Below are positions 6,813 through 14,071 of a stretch of 25,374 nucleotides of DNA, one piece after another. Numbering within the stretch: the stretch's first letter is position 1; every line of letters begins with the position of its first letter. The translations under genes and the position numbers were made by a program. The DNA lies in the NCBI GenBank assembly GCA_035651635.1, contig DASRFK010000061.1, positions 1 through 25,374 on the forward strand. The letters run 5' to 3'. The stretch is from JANXQE01 sp035651635 (GTDB lineage Bacteria > Verrucomicrobiota > Verrucomicrobiia > Limisphaerales > UBA8199). Below the pieces are notes generated by a model. It was not told the DNA's origin. It did no database searches and saw only the letters and a list, made by a program, of their open reading frames with translations.

Positions 6813-7562
6813 ATGCAACTTACGCGAGACCGCAAAGCGTGGCTTGAGGGACCCGGAGCCGCCTGTAATTCGAGACCTGAACACAACCCGCGCCCTCGGC
6901 GATTGGTGCTGCTTGGGGCGCCCGGGGTGGGCAAAGGAACTCAGGCCGAGATGCTTTGCGCGAAACTCGGGGCTTGCCATCTGTCAACCGGAGATATTTT
7001 CCGCGCCGCCAAAGCCATCGGCGCGTGCGAACGTTCGCCGGCACTCGCCGCAGCCTTGCAGTACATGCGCCGGGGCGAATTAGTGCCCGACGAAACAGTC
7101 CTGGCGTTGGTCTCCGAGCGAGTGAATTGCCTCAAGTGTGAAGGAGGGTTCCTGCTGGATGGTTTTCCCCGCACGGTCGCCCAGGCGGAAGCCTTGGAAC
7201 AACTGCTAAAGAAGAACAAACTCAGCCTCGATGCGGTAGTTAGTTATGAACTGCCCATTGAACAGATCGTTGCGCGCTTGAGCGGTCGACGCACTTGCCC
7301 CCAATGCAAGGCCGTCTTTCACATCGACGCGCTGCCGCCAAAGCTTCCCGGCATCTGCGATCATTGCGGCGCTACGCTTTATCAACGCGAAGACGATCGA
7401 CCCGAATCGGTCCGCGTCCGCATGGAAGCGTATGAAACCAGCACGGCGCCCCTGACGGCGTTTTATAGCTCGCGGGGCCTACTGTGCCCGGTTTCGGCTG
7501 AGGGAGCACCAAAAGAGATTTGCGCCCGAACCCTGGAAGAACTTCGAAATCGCAATCCATAA
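6813..7562 (+). CDS. adk: adenylate kinase, zinc-LID form with N-terminal extension
   Basis: A 249-residue nucleoside monophosphate kinase (AMP + ATP to 2 ADP). The P-loop GAPGVGKGTQ is at residues 35-44, STGD at 58-61 and LLDGFPRT at 114-121. The LID domain carries Cys162, Cys165, Cys182 and Cys185 (CPQC...CDHC), the four-cysteine zinc site of long-form adenylate kinases, followed by QREDD and the helix starting RPESVRVRM. About 29 residues precede strand 1, more than usual. The ATG at 6813 is nevertheless supported by an AGGA ribosome binding site (CACAGGAAT just upstream). An extra CxxC (NCLKC, residues 105-109) sits before the DGFPR strand. The enzyme is cytoplasmic. It lies 27 bases upstream of the oxidoreductase gene and may share its transcript. 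A second, short-LID paralogue is found on the minus strand at 19039-19620. Confidence 0.92.
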   Translation: MQLTRDRKAWLEGPGAACNSRPEHNPRPRRLVLLGAPGVGKGTQAEMLCAKLGACHLSTGDIFRAAKAIGACERSPALAAALQYMRRGELVPDETVLALVSERVNCLKCEGGFLLDGFPRTVAQAEALEQLLKKNKLSLDAVVSYELPIEQIVARLSGRRTCPQCKAVFHIDALPPKLPGICDHCGATLYQREDDRPESVRVRMEAYETSTAPLTAFYSSRGLLCPVSAEGAPKEICARTLEELRNRNP

Positions 7563-7589
7563 CGGTTCAGCGCAGTACCCGCCACGCGT

Positions 7590-8972
7590 ATGAACTCGAA
7601 CCTGAAGTCCCGTCGCGCTTTTTTAAAAGCCGCGACGATGCTGAGTGTCGCCGCCGGAGTTGGCCCGTCCATTTTGCCTCGTTCTGTTCTTGGGCGAGCT
7701 AAAACCGGCCCCAACGGGCGAGTTTCGGTGGGGTGCATCGGCACCGGTGAACGTGGCCGTGCTGTGCTGGAGGGATTTCTGCTCAACGAGGATGTCCAGG
7801 TCGTCGCCGTCTGCGATGTTAAAACCGATCAACTTTCATTGGCCCAGGAACAGGTCAAGCGCCGCTACCAAAACCAGGATTGCGCGACGTATGCTGATTT
7901 GCGGCAAATCGTCGCCCGGAAAGATATCGATGCTTTCCTGATTGCAACGCCGGACCATTGGCACGTTCTGGCCGCGCTGGCGGCCGTTCGGGCCGGGAAG
8001 GATGTCTACCTGGAAAAGCCAATGGGCTTGAGTCTCGCCGAGGATTTTGTCCTCAGAAAGGAAGTCCACCGGCACCAGCGAGTGTTTCAATTCGGAACCC
8101 AGCAACGCTCCGCGCGCTTGTTTCGTTTTGCCTGCGAACTCGTGCGCAATGGCGCCATCGGGAAACTCAAACACATTAACGTATGGGCTCCCGGGAGCGC
8201 GCCGGGGGGCTCCAACGAGGTGACGCCGGTGCCAGCCGGCTTGAATTACGACCTTTGGCTTGGGCCAGCGCCGTTTCAACCGCACACGCAGGACCTTTGT
8301 TCCGCGGACGCAAACAAGAAGACCTGGTGGTTCAAATCCGCGTATGCGCTTGGTTTTATCGCCGGATGGGGAATCCATCCACTCGATATCGCCGCTTGGG
8401 GAGCCGATTTGTTCACCGGTCCGATCCAGGTCGAAGGCCGCGGCACCTTCCATTGCGAGGGGGCGTGCGACACCGCCACGATTTGGAACATCGACTTGGC
8501 CTTTGCCAACGGAGTTAGCATGAAATACGTCGGTGTTCCCAACGGTGACAACCAAGGCCGGCCGACTGCGGACACCTGGCCGCAAGAGGGAGAATGGAAG
8601 CAACGTTACCGGCGCATCAGCACGCATGGCACGGCTTTTGAGGGGACCGACGGCTGGGTGCACATCGACCGAGATGGGATAAACCTGCAGCCTGAAAACC
8701 TGATCGATGTCAAAGAGGACGACCTCAAACTCAAACTAGTACGCAGTCCGGATCACGTCCAAAACTTCATCCAAGCGGTTAAGAATCGTTCCGCTACGGT
8801 CTGTGAAATCGATGAAGCGGTGCGTTCGGACACACTTTGTCATCTGAGTGAAGCCGCCATTCGGCTGAACCGGAAAATCACCTGGGACCCGCGCAAGGAG
8901 CGCTTTGTGGATGATGAGGCCGCGAACTTGCGGCTCGGGCCGAGAAAAATGCGAGCTCCTTGGCATTTGTAA
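7590..8972 (+). CDS. Gfo/Idh/MocA family oxidoreductase with Tat signal
   Basis: A 460-residue NAD(P)-dependent sugar or inositol dehydrogenase-like protein. A Tat signal is at the N-terminus: SRRAFLKAA (residues 7-15), then a hydrophobic stretch to about residue 28. The Rossmann fold starts with 'VSVGCIGTGERGRAVL', and the family EKP signature appears as 'YLEKPMGLSLAED'. The C-terminal alpha/beta domain holds 'WGIHPLDIAAWG', where the family carries its G.H..D catalytic region. Periplasmic Gfo/Idh/MocA proteins of this type are abundant in Planctomycetes and Verrucomicrobia and are thought to act on sugar derivatives using a cofactor loaded before Tat export. The substrate is unknown. No Shine-Dalgarno sequence is clear before the ATG at 7590. 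A large palindromic element lies between this gene and the ABC transporter operon. Confidence 0.88.
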   Translation: MNSNLKSRRAFLKAATMLSVAAGVGPSILPRSVLGRAKTGPNGRVSVGCIGTGERGRAVLEGFLLNEDVQVVAVCDVKTDQLSLAQEQVKRRYQNQDCATYADLRQIVARKDIDAFLIATPDHWHVLAALAAVRAGKDVYLEKPMGLSLAEDFVLRKEVHRHQRVFQFGTQQRSARLFRFACELVRNGAIGKLKHINVWAPGSAPGGSNEVTPVPAGLNYDLWLGPAPFQPHTQDLCSADANKKTWWFKSAYALGFIAGWGIHPLDIAAWGADLFTGPIQVEGRGTFHCEGACDTATIWNIDLAFANGVSMKYVGVPNGDNQGRPTADTWPQEGEWKQRYRRISTHGTAFEGTDGWVHIDRDGINLQPENLIDVKEDDLKLKLVRSPDHVQNFIQAVKNRSATVCEIDEAVRSDTLCHLSEAAIRLNRKITWDPRKERFVDDEAANLRLGPRKMRAPWHL

Positions 8973-9002
8973 CACCTCGTGTTCGCAGACCGAGTGACCG
9001 CG

Positions 9003-9127
9003 TTAGAGCGTATTTTAGAATTCGGTTAGGAGTCCTGCCTTCAGGCGGTTTTGGCGCCAGGCCGCCTGAAGACGGGACTCCTAACTCAGGGGCGGACGCC
9101 CAAGGGTATTTCTAAACACGCTCTTAG
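9003..9127. repeat. double-palindrome repeat element A (MITE/REP-like)
   Basis: A nested inverted repeat fills most of this gene-free interval. The inner arms, 9025-9048 and 9062-9085, are 24 bases each with two mismatches, and enclose a 13-base loop that contains GGCGCC. Each inner arm can fold on itself around a GCCTTCAGGC-like core. Imperfect outer arms, about 9003-9022 (AGAGCGTATTTTAGAA) and 9107-9127 (TTCTAAACACGCTCTTA), add a second layer. No ORF lies inside. It may be a non-autonomous mobile palindrome and would also form a strong hairpin in the transcript of the upstream gene. Confidence 0.75.
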
Positions 9128-9183
9128 AGATTGGGCTCGTCTTTGGGCGTAGCAGCGGTTACTAATCTCGGCGCAAAAGCTGA

Positions 9184-10131
9184 ATGAAAGCCCGCTTCAT
9201 GCTCCGCCCGTTTATAGTTGCTTGCCTCCCGCTCTGTTTTCTACTCGTCGGTTGCCACAAAACTGAAAACAGCGGCGCTTCGGCCGAACCCAAAATCGCG
9301 CTGGTAATGAAGTCCTTGGCAAACGAATTCTTCAGCACGATGGCGGACGGGGCAAAAAAGCACCAGGCGGCCAATCCAGCCGCCTATGAGCTCATCGTTA
9401 ATGGGATCAAGAACGAAACTGATCTGGGCGAGCAGGTGAATCTGCTTGAACAGATGATCGCCCGCCAGGTCAACGCGATTGTCATTGCCCCGGCGGATTC
9501 AAAAGCTCTTGTCCCGGTGCTCAAACGCGCCAAGGACGCCGGGATCCTGGTGGTGAATATTGACAATAAGCTGGACGCGGACGTGCTCAAGCAAGCGGGC
9601 TTGACGGTGCCTTTTGTGGGACCGGATAACCGAGCGGGCGCGCGGAAAGTCGGCGAGGCGCTGGCTCAACGACTCAAATCAGGCGACCAGGTCGGGATTA
9701 TTGAAGGCATTCCCACCGCGTACAACGGACAACAACGCCGTCTCGGATTTGAGGATGCCATGCGCGCCGCGGGGATGAATATTGTCACAGTTCAGAGCGG
9801 GAATTGGGAAATGGAAAAAGCCAACAACGTTGCGGCGGCAATTCTGAGCGAACATGGTGATTTGAAAGCGCTCCTGTGCGCCAACGACAATATGGCGCTA
9901 GGGGCGGTGGCAGCCATTCAAGCGGCCGGCAAAACCGGTCAGGTCCTGGTCGTCGGATTTGATAATATCGGCGCCGTTAAGCCAATGCTCGCCGATGGCA
10001 GGATCGTCGCCACGGCGGATCAACACGCCGATCAGCTCGCCGTGTTTGGAATCGAAGCAGCCTTGAAGATTCTCAAAGGACAAGCCCCGCCGCAGGATCA
10101 AACCACAGCAGTTGATCTGGTGACCAGGTAG
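9184..10131 (+). CDS. sugar ABC transporter substrate-binding lipoprotein, RbsB-like
   Basis: A 315-residue periplasmic-binding protein of the Peripla_BP_4 (ribose/galactose) type. The N-terminus is a lipoprotein signal with lipobox LLVGC, so Cys24 should be lipidated and the protein anchored in the membrane. Features include 'ALVMKSLANEFFSTMADGAKK', 'EQMIARQVNAIVIAPADSKAL' and 'CANDNMALGAVAAI', followed by VVGFDNI, matching RbsB/LacI-type periplasmic domains. Ribose is the likely ligand given the ATPase, permease, nucleoside hydrolase and ribokinase that follow, but a nucleoside is possible. The ATG at 9184 has no strong Shine-Dalgarno sequence. The ATPase gene starts 18 bases after its stop, indicating an operon. 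Confidence 0.9.
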   Translation: MKARFMLRPFIVACLPLCFLLVGCHKTENSGASAEPKIALVMKSLANEFFSTMADGAKKHQAANPAAYELIVNGIKNETDLGEQVNLLEQMIARQVNAIVIAPADSKALVPVLKRAKDAGILVVNIDNKLDADVLKQAGLTVPFVGPDNRAGARKVGEALAQRLKSGDQVGIIEGIPTAYNGQQRRLGFEDAMRAAGMNIVTVQSGNWEMEKANNVAAAILSEHGDLKALLCANDNMALGAVAAIQAAGKTGQVLVVGFDNIGAVKPMLADGRIVATADQHADQLAVFGIEAALKILKGQAPPQDQTTAVDLVTR

Positions 10132-10149
10132 AGGTCAACGCGCCGCAAT

Positions 10150-11685
10150 ATGCCTGCCAACCCGCTCCTCCTGGTCAAGGCCCTGCAAAAAAGCTACAGC
10201 GTGCCCGTACTGTCGGATTTCTCGTTCGAGTTGTTAGCGGGCGAGGTGCATGCCTTGGTCGGCAGCAACGGCGCCGGCAAATCCACTTTTGCCAGAATTC
10301 TCTCCGGGTTGACCCAGGCCGACGCCGGCGAGTTTGAGTTTTTAGGCAAACCTTATTGCCCGCGCTCGAAGCGGGAAGCCGAGCATGCGGGAATCGTGAT
10401 GGTCATGCAGGAACTTAATGTGATCGGCACGCTCACGGTGGCCGAAAATATTTTCCTGAGCCGTTTGCCACGGCGCGCCGGTTTCGTGCGCTTTGGCCAG
10501 TTAAGGAGAATGGCCCGGGAAGCCCTGACACGGGTTGGGCTCAACGAGCTCGATCCAACCACGCCCGCCCGATTGTTGGGCGTCGGCCAACAGCAACTGG
10601 TTGAAATTGCCGGCGCGCTGGCCCAGAATTGCCGGTTACTCATCCTGGACGAACCCACCGCCGCCCTGACCGATCCCGAGATCGATCGTCTGTTCGCCAA
10701 CATTCGGCGCCTTCAGGCCGAGGGCGTGGGGATAATTTATGTGAGCCATCGGATGGATGAGATCCGACGGATTGCAAACCGCGTTACGGTACTGCGCGAT
10801 GGCCGCCGGGTGGCCACTCACCCAGTCGAGGAAGTCACCCCGGCGGGATTGGTCCGGGAAATGGTCGGGCACGATTTGCCCGAGCGCAAAAGCGGAAGCG
10901 CCCGGACGGCTGGCGAAGTGGCCATGCGCGTGAATCACCTGAGCGCCGGAGAGCGCGTCCGGGACGTCAGTTTCGAGGTTCACCAGGGCGAGATCCTGGG
11001 CCTGGCAGGACTGATCGGGGCCGGCCGGACGGAAACTCTGCGCGCGATTTTTGGAGCGGATTCCAAAGACAACGGTGAAATCATTCTGGGAAGGGACAAA
11101 CGGCCCGTCGCGATTCGTGAGCCTGCTGATGCCGTCCGTGCCGGGATCGGCATGGTGCCGGAGGACCGCAAGCTGGATGGTTTGCTATTGGCTCAGTCGA
11201 TTCGAGTGAATACCACACTGGCCACGCTCGCGCGGCATGTCCGTTCCGGCGGCTGGCTCGACGTCGGCGCCGAAACGCGGACGACTGATTCGCTGAAAGA
11301 CCGTCTTTCGGTGCGTTGTGCTTCGCCGGAGCAAACCGTTTCTGAGTTGAGTGGCGGCAACCAGCAAAAAGTCGTGATCGCCCGCTGGCTAGCGCGCAAT
11401 TGCAGGGTCCTGCTGTTCGACGAGCCGACGCGCGGTATCGATGTGGCGGCCAAGGATACCATTTATCAGTTGCTCCGGGACCTGGCGGCGGAGGGTAAAG
11501 CGGTGGTTATGGTTTCGAGCGAACTGACAGAGCTCATGGCGCTTTGCGATCGCATTTTGGTGATTTCGGCCGGCAGTATCGTGGCGGAGTTTCTCCCCGG
11601 TGAATGGAGCCAGGAAAAGATTACTCACGCCGCCTTCAGCGGTTACTTGGATCGCGCCGAGGCAGCACCGCAGCCTAATAGATGA
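10150..11685 (+). CDS. sugar ABC transporter double ATPase, RbsA-like
   Basis: A 511-residue protein with two fused ABC ATPase domains, the standard form in CUT2-family (ribose, xylose, galactose) and related nucleoside importers. Domain 1 has Walker A GSNGAGKST (residues 38-46), a degenerate signature LGVGQQQ and Walker B LLILDEPTAAL. Domain 2 (from about residue 255) has the altered P-loop GAGRTE normal for RbsA proteins, a good signature LSGGNQQK and Walker B VLLFDEPTRGID. It powers uptake through the permease two ORF positions on in the same operon. GAGG lies about 14 bases before the ATG. The gap to the permease gene (92 bases) is wider than elsewhere in the operon and contains two hairpins. 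Confidence 0.92.
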   Translation: MPANPLLLVKALQKSYSVPVLSDFSFELLAGEVHALVGSNGAGKSTFARILSGLTQADAGEFEFLGKPYCPRSKREAEHAGIVMVMQELNVIGTLTVAENIFLSRLPRRAGFVRFGQLRRMAREALTRVGLNELDPTTPARLLGVGQQQLVEIAGALAQNCRLLILDEPTAALTDPEIDRLFANIRRLQAEGVGIIYVSHRMDEIRRIANRVTVLRDGRRVATHPVEEVTPAGLVREMVGHDLPERKSGSARTAGEVAMRVNHLSAGERVRDVSFEVHQGEILGLAGLIGAGRTETLRAIFGADSKDNGEIILGRDKRPVAIREPADAVRAGIGMVPEDRKLDGLLLAQSIRVNTTLATLARHVRSGGWLDVGAETRTTDSLKDRLSVRCASPEQTVSELSGGNQQKVVIARWLARNCRVLLFDEPTRGIDVAAKDTIYQLLRDLAAEGKAVVMVSSELTELMALCDRILVISAGSIVAEFLPGEWSQEKITHAAFSGYLDRAEAAPQPNR

Positions 11686-11686
11686 G

Positions 11687-11734
11687 CGGGGAAATGCTCT
11701 CCCCAGCATGAGTGCCGCGGTCAGATAACCGCGG
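11687..11734 (+). other. two intercistronic hairpins between ABC ATPase and permease genes
   Basis: Hairpin 1 pairs GGGGA (11688-11692) with TCCCC (11700-11704), starting two bases after the ATPase stop. Hairpin 2 is a perfect 7-bp stem, CCGCGGT (11715-11721) with ACCGCGG (11728-11734), with loop CAGATA. Neither has a T-tract. They may tune relative mRNA stability or read-through between the ATPase and permease cistrons; this role is inferred. Confidence 0.45.
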
Positions 11735-11777
11735 GGCAACTGCCTGACCCGGCTCGCATCCGGCGCCCGCAGCAACG

Positions 11778-12776
11778 ATGGCTCGCAAATCAAGTCACAT
11801 CGGCGAGTTCGCAGCCATGCTGGTGATTTGGCTGGCCCTACTCTTTTTATTCGGCTTATTCAGTGCCAACTTTCTGACCTGGCGCACGATCAGCGCACTG
11901 GCCAATCGTATTCCCGCCCTGACCGTGGTTTCGGCGGGGATGACCCTGGTGTTGATCATCGGCGGCATTGATCTATCGGTCGGCTCGGTCCTGGGCTTGG
12001 GCGGAGCGCTGCTTGGGGTGGCTTTGCTGGATTGGCATATGCCTTTGGCCCTGGCGATGGCGGTGTGTCTGTGCCTCGGAGCGGTGGTCGGCACGCTCAA
12101 CGGGTTACTGACCGTGGAATTGGGCATTCCTTCTTTTATCGTGACGTTAGGAATGCTTGAGGTTGCCCGGGGACTGGCTTACCTGACGACGCATTCGCAA
12201 ACCAAGTATATCGGCAGCCCCGTCGAAGCTTTGGCCCGCCCCATCTCAGGATTAGGTTGCTCGCCGGCATTTCTGGTTGCCGTCGCAGTGATCGCGCTAA
12301 TCCAACTAGTGCTTTCGCGAACTATTTTCGGCCGGCACCTGATCGCCATCGGCACCAACGAGCAAGCTGTCCGGCTCGCCGGAATTAATCCGCGTCCGGC
12401 CAAAATAGCGGTGTTCGCGCTGATGGGATTCTTGACGGGGTTAGGCGCCATTTTCTACACCGCGCGCTTGGGTTCGTCCGACCCCAATGCCGGCGTCGGT
12501 CTGGAGTTATCGGCCATCGCAGCGGTGGTGATCGGCGGCACCAGTCTGATGGGCGGGCGCGGCTCAGTGGTGAGCAGCTTTTTCGGCGTGTTGATCATTG
12601 CCACGCTGGAGGCGGGTCTGGCGCAGATCGGGGCTTCAGAACCGGTTAAACGGGTGGTGACCGGCGCCGTGATTGTGCTGGCAGTGATCCTCGATGCCTG
12701 GCGCCGACATTTGACGGGCGCGAAATTCCCTTTATTGCAGCGCCTGCTCAGCCGTAAAGTCCGACAGCAACTATGA
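11778..12776 (+). CDS. sugar ABC transporter permease, RbsC-like
   Basis: A 332-residue integral membrane protein of the BPD_transp_2 family, which forms the channel of CUT2 sugar importers. Roughly eight to ten hydrophobic spans are visible. Characteristic blocks include 'LVLIIGGIDLSVGSVLGLGG' (IDLSVG is the family signature), 'GIPSFIVTLGMLEVARGLAY', 'AIGTNEQAVRLAGIN' (the cytoplasmic EAA-like loop that meets the ATPase) and 'VVIGGTSLMGGRGSV'. It should pair as a homodimer with the RbsA-like ATPase and receive substrate from the upstream lipoprotein. Its TGA stop is followed within 8 bases by the ATG chosen for the nucleoside hydrolase, so translation may be coupled. Confidence 0.92.
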   Translation: MARKSSHIGEFAAMLVIWLALLFLFGLFSANFLTWRTISALANRIPALTVVSAGMTLVLIIGGIDLSVGSVLGLGGALLGVALLDWHMPLALAMAVCLCLGAVVGTLNGLLTVELGIPSFIVTLGMLEVARGLAYLTTHSQTKYIGSPVEALARPISGLGCSPAFLVAVAVIALIQLVLSRTIFGRHLIAIGTNEQAVRLAGINPRPAKIAVFALMGFLTGLGAIFYTARLGSSDPNAGVGLELSAIAAVVIGGTSLMGGRGSVVSSFFGVLIIATLEAGLAQIGASEPVKRVVTGAVIVLAVILDAWRRHLTGAKFPLLQRLLSRKVRQQL

Positions 12777-12784
12777 GGGTAATT

Positions 12785-14065
12785 ATGAACAGATTAGATA
12801 GAACGATCGCGGGCCGGGAGTTTCGGCGTCTCGCCGGCGAGTTCCTCCCCGCAAACCACACACCGCGAAAAGTCGCACGCCAGCGTCTTGGAGTGCGGCG
12901 CTTTGCGCCGCTTTCGATCGGATGTCCAGCCACCCGCAAGGTTCGTCAATCGTTAGAAACTCCTTCGCGCCAAAAAGCGCCGCAAAGCGGCGCACTCCAA
13001 AACCTTCGGGATCCGCACGGTTCATGGAGAGCTCTGATTGCGGTGTTTTTGGTCGTGCTGCTGTGCGCGATGCGGGTCGAAGCCGCGACGGGGATGCAAA
13101 CCCAACCACCGCGCACGAAAGTCATTTTTGACACGGATATCGGCAACGACGTGGACGATGTGCTGGCGCTTTCGATGTTGCATGCGCTGCAAACCCGGGG
13201 CGATTGCGAATTGTTGGGCGTGACCATCACCAAGCCGGATGAATTAGCCGGTCCCTTTGTCGACGCCATGAACACGTTCTACGACCGGCCTGGCATTCCG
13301 GTCGGGTTCACTCACTCAGGTCTTAAAAACGAGCCGAGCAAATTCCTGCCACTTGCCGAGCAGAAGGATGAGGGGAAGTTTCGTTATCCTCATCATCTCA
13401 AGCGCAGTTCGGATGCGCCGGCCGCGACGGATTTGCTGCGCCGCATTCTGAGCCAGCAGCCGGATCATTCCGTGGTCTTAGTGCAGGTCGGTTATTTCTC
13501 GAACCTGGCCGCGCTTCTGGATACACCGGGGGATAAATATTCAGCGAACACGGGCAAAGATCTGGTAAAGGCGAAAGTGAAATATTTGTCGGTTATGGCA
13601 GGGGCTTTCCAGACGATCGATGGCAACCAGCATTACCTGGAATACAACGTCACTCAAGATCTGGCCGCGGCGCGCAAGCTTGCAGCCGGCTGGCCCACTC
13701 CCATCGTCTGGAGCGGCTTCGAGATTGGCATTGCCGTTCCCTACCCAGCCGCGAGCATCGAACGCGATTTCAGCTATGTCGCACATCACCCCGCCGCAGA
13801 GGCCTACTGCCTGTACAACCCACCGCCACATGAGCGTCCCACATGGGATCTGACCGCTGTTCTCTATGGCGTACTGCCCGATCACAATTATTTTTCCCTT
13901 TCAGAGCCCGGCACCGTAAGTGTCGAGGCAGACGGGTTTACCCGATTCACTCCCACGGCGGATGGCCGGGATCGGTATCTCAAGCTCGAACGCTCTGAGG
14001 CGCCACGGGTCAAGGAAGCTCTGGTGCAATTAGCTAGTCAGCCGCCGTGCCGTTCAGGCAAGTAA
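12785..14065 (+). CDS. nucleoside hydrolase with repeat-encoded N-terminal extension
   Basis: The core belongs to the inosine-uridine nucleoside hydrolase family, which splits nucleosides into base and ribose using calcium. The signature DTDIGNDVDDV starts near residue 116 (counted from the ATG at 12785). That ATG has GAGGG 7 bases upstream and follows the permease stop by 8 bases. Residues about 35-75 are encoded by palindromic repeat B, and only after it comes a hydrophobic stretch (ALIAVFLVVLLCAM, about 83-96) ending in RVEAA, which looks like the core of a signal peptide. The repeat therefore seems to separate the start region from the export signal while keeping the frame open. The protein may be exported with an internal signal, anchored, or started within the ORF (ATG at 13070 would give a cytoplasmic form). 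Ribokinase begins 6 bases after its stop. Confidence 0.82.
   Translation: MNRLDRTIAGREFRRLAGEFLPANHTPRKVARQRLGVRRFAPLSIGCPATRKVRQSLETPSRQKAPQSGALQNLRDPHGSWRALIAVFLVVLLCAMRVEAATGMQTQPPRTKVIFDTDIGNDVDDVLALSMLHALQTRGDCELLGVTITKPDELAGPFVDAMNTFYDRPGIPVGFTHSGLKNEPSKFLPLAEQKDEGKFRYPHHLKRSSDAPAATDLLRRILSQQPDHSVVLVQVGYFSNLAALLDTPGDKYSANTGKDLVKAKVKYLSVMAGAFQTIDGNQHYLEYNVTQDLAAARKLAAGWPTPIVWSGFEIGIAVPYPAASIERDFSYVAHHPAAEAYCLYNPPPHERPTWDLTAVLYGVLPDHNYFSLSEPGTVSVEADGFTRFTPTADGRDRYLKLERSEAPRVKEALVQLASQPPCRSGK
12888..13000. repeat. double-palindrome repeat element B, inside the nucleoside hydrolase ORF
   Basis: Two 27-base arms, 12888-12914 and 12974-13000, form an inverted repeat around a 59-base loop. 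They match at 25 of 27 positions. Each arm contains its own 7-bp hairpin with a TTT (or AAA) loop: GCGGCGC/GCGCCGC on the left and, read in the same sense, GCGCCGC/GCGGCGC on the right. The only two differences between arms are the two partners of one base pair in this small stem (G-C becomes C-G). A 12-bp palindrome CTCGCCGGCGAG at 12830-12841 lies just before and may belong to the insertion. The whole region is translated in frame. Confidence 0.8.
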
Positions 14066-14071
14066 ACCGAC

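Noticed and set aside
7836..8663. A 275-codon open frame on the minus strand
   Set aside because: It is fully antisense to the Gfo/Idh/MocA gene and follows from its GC-rich codon pattern.
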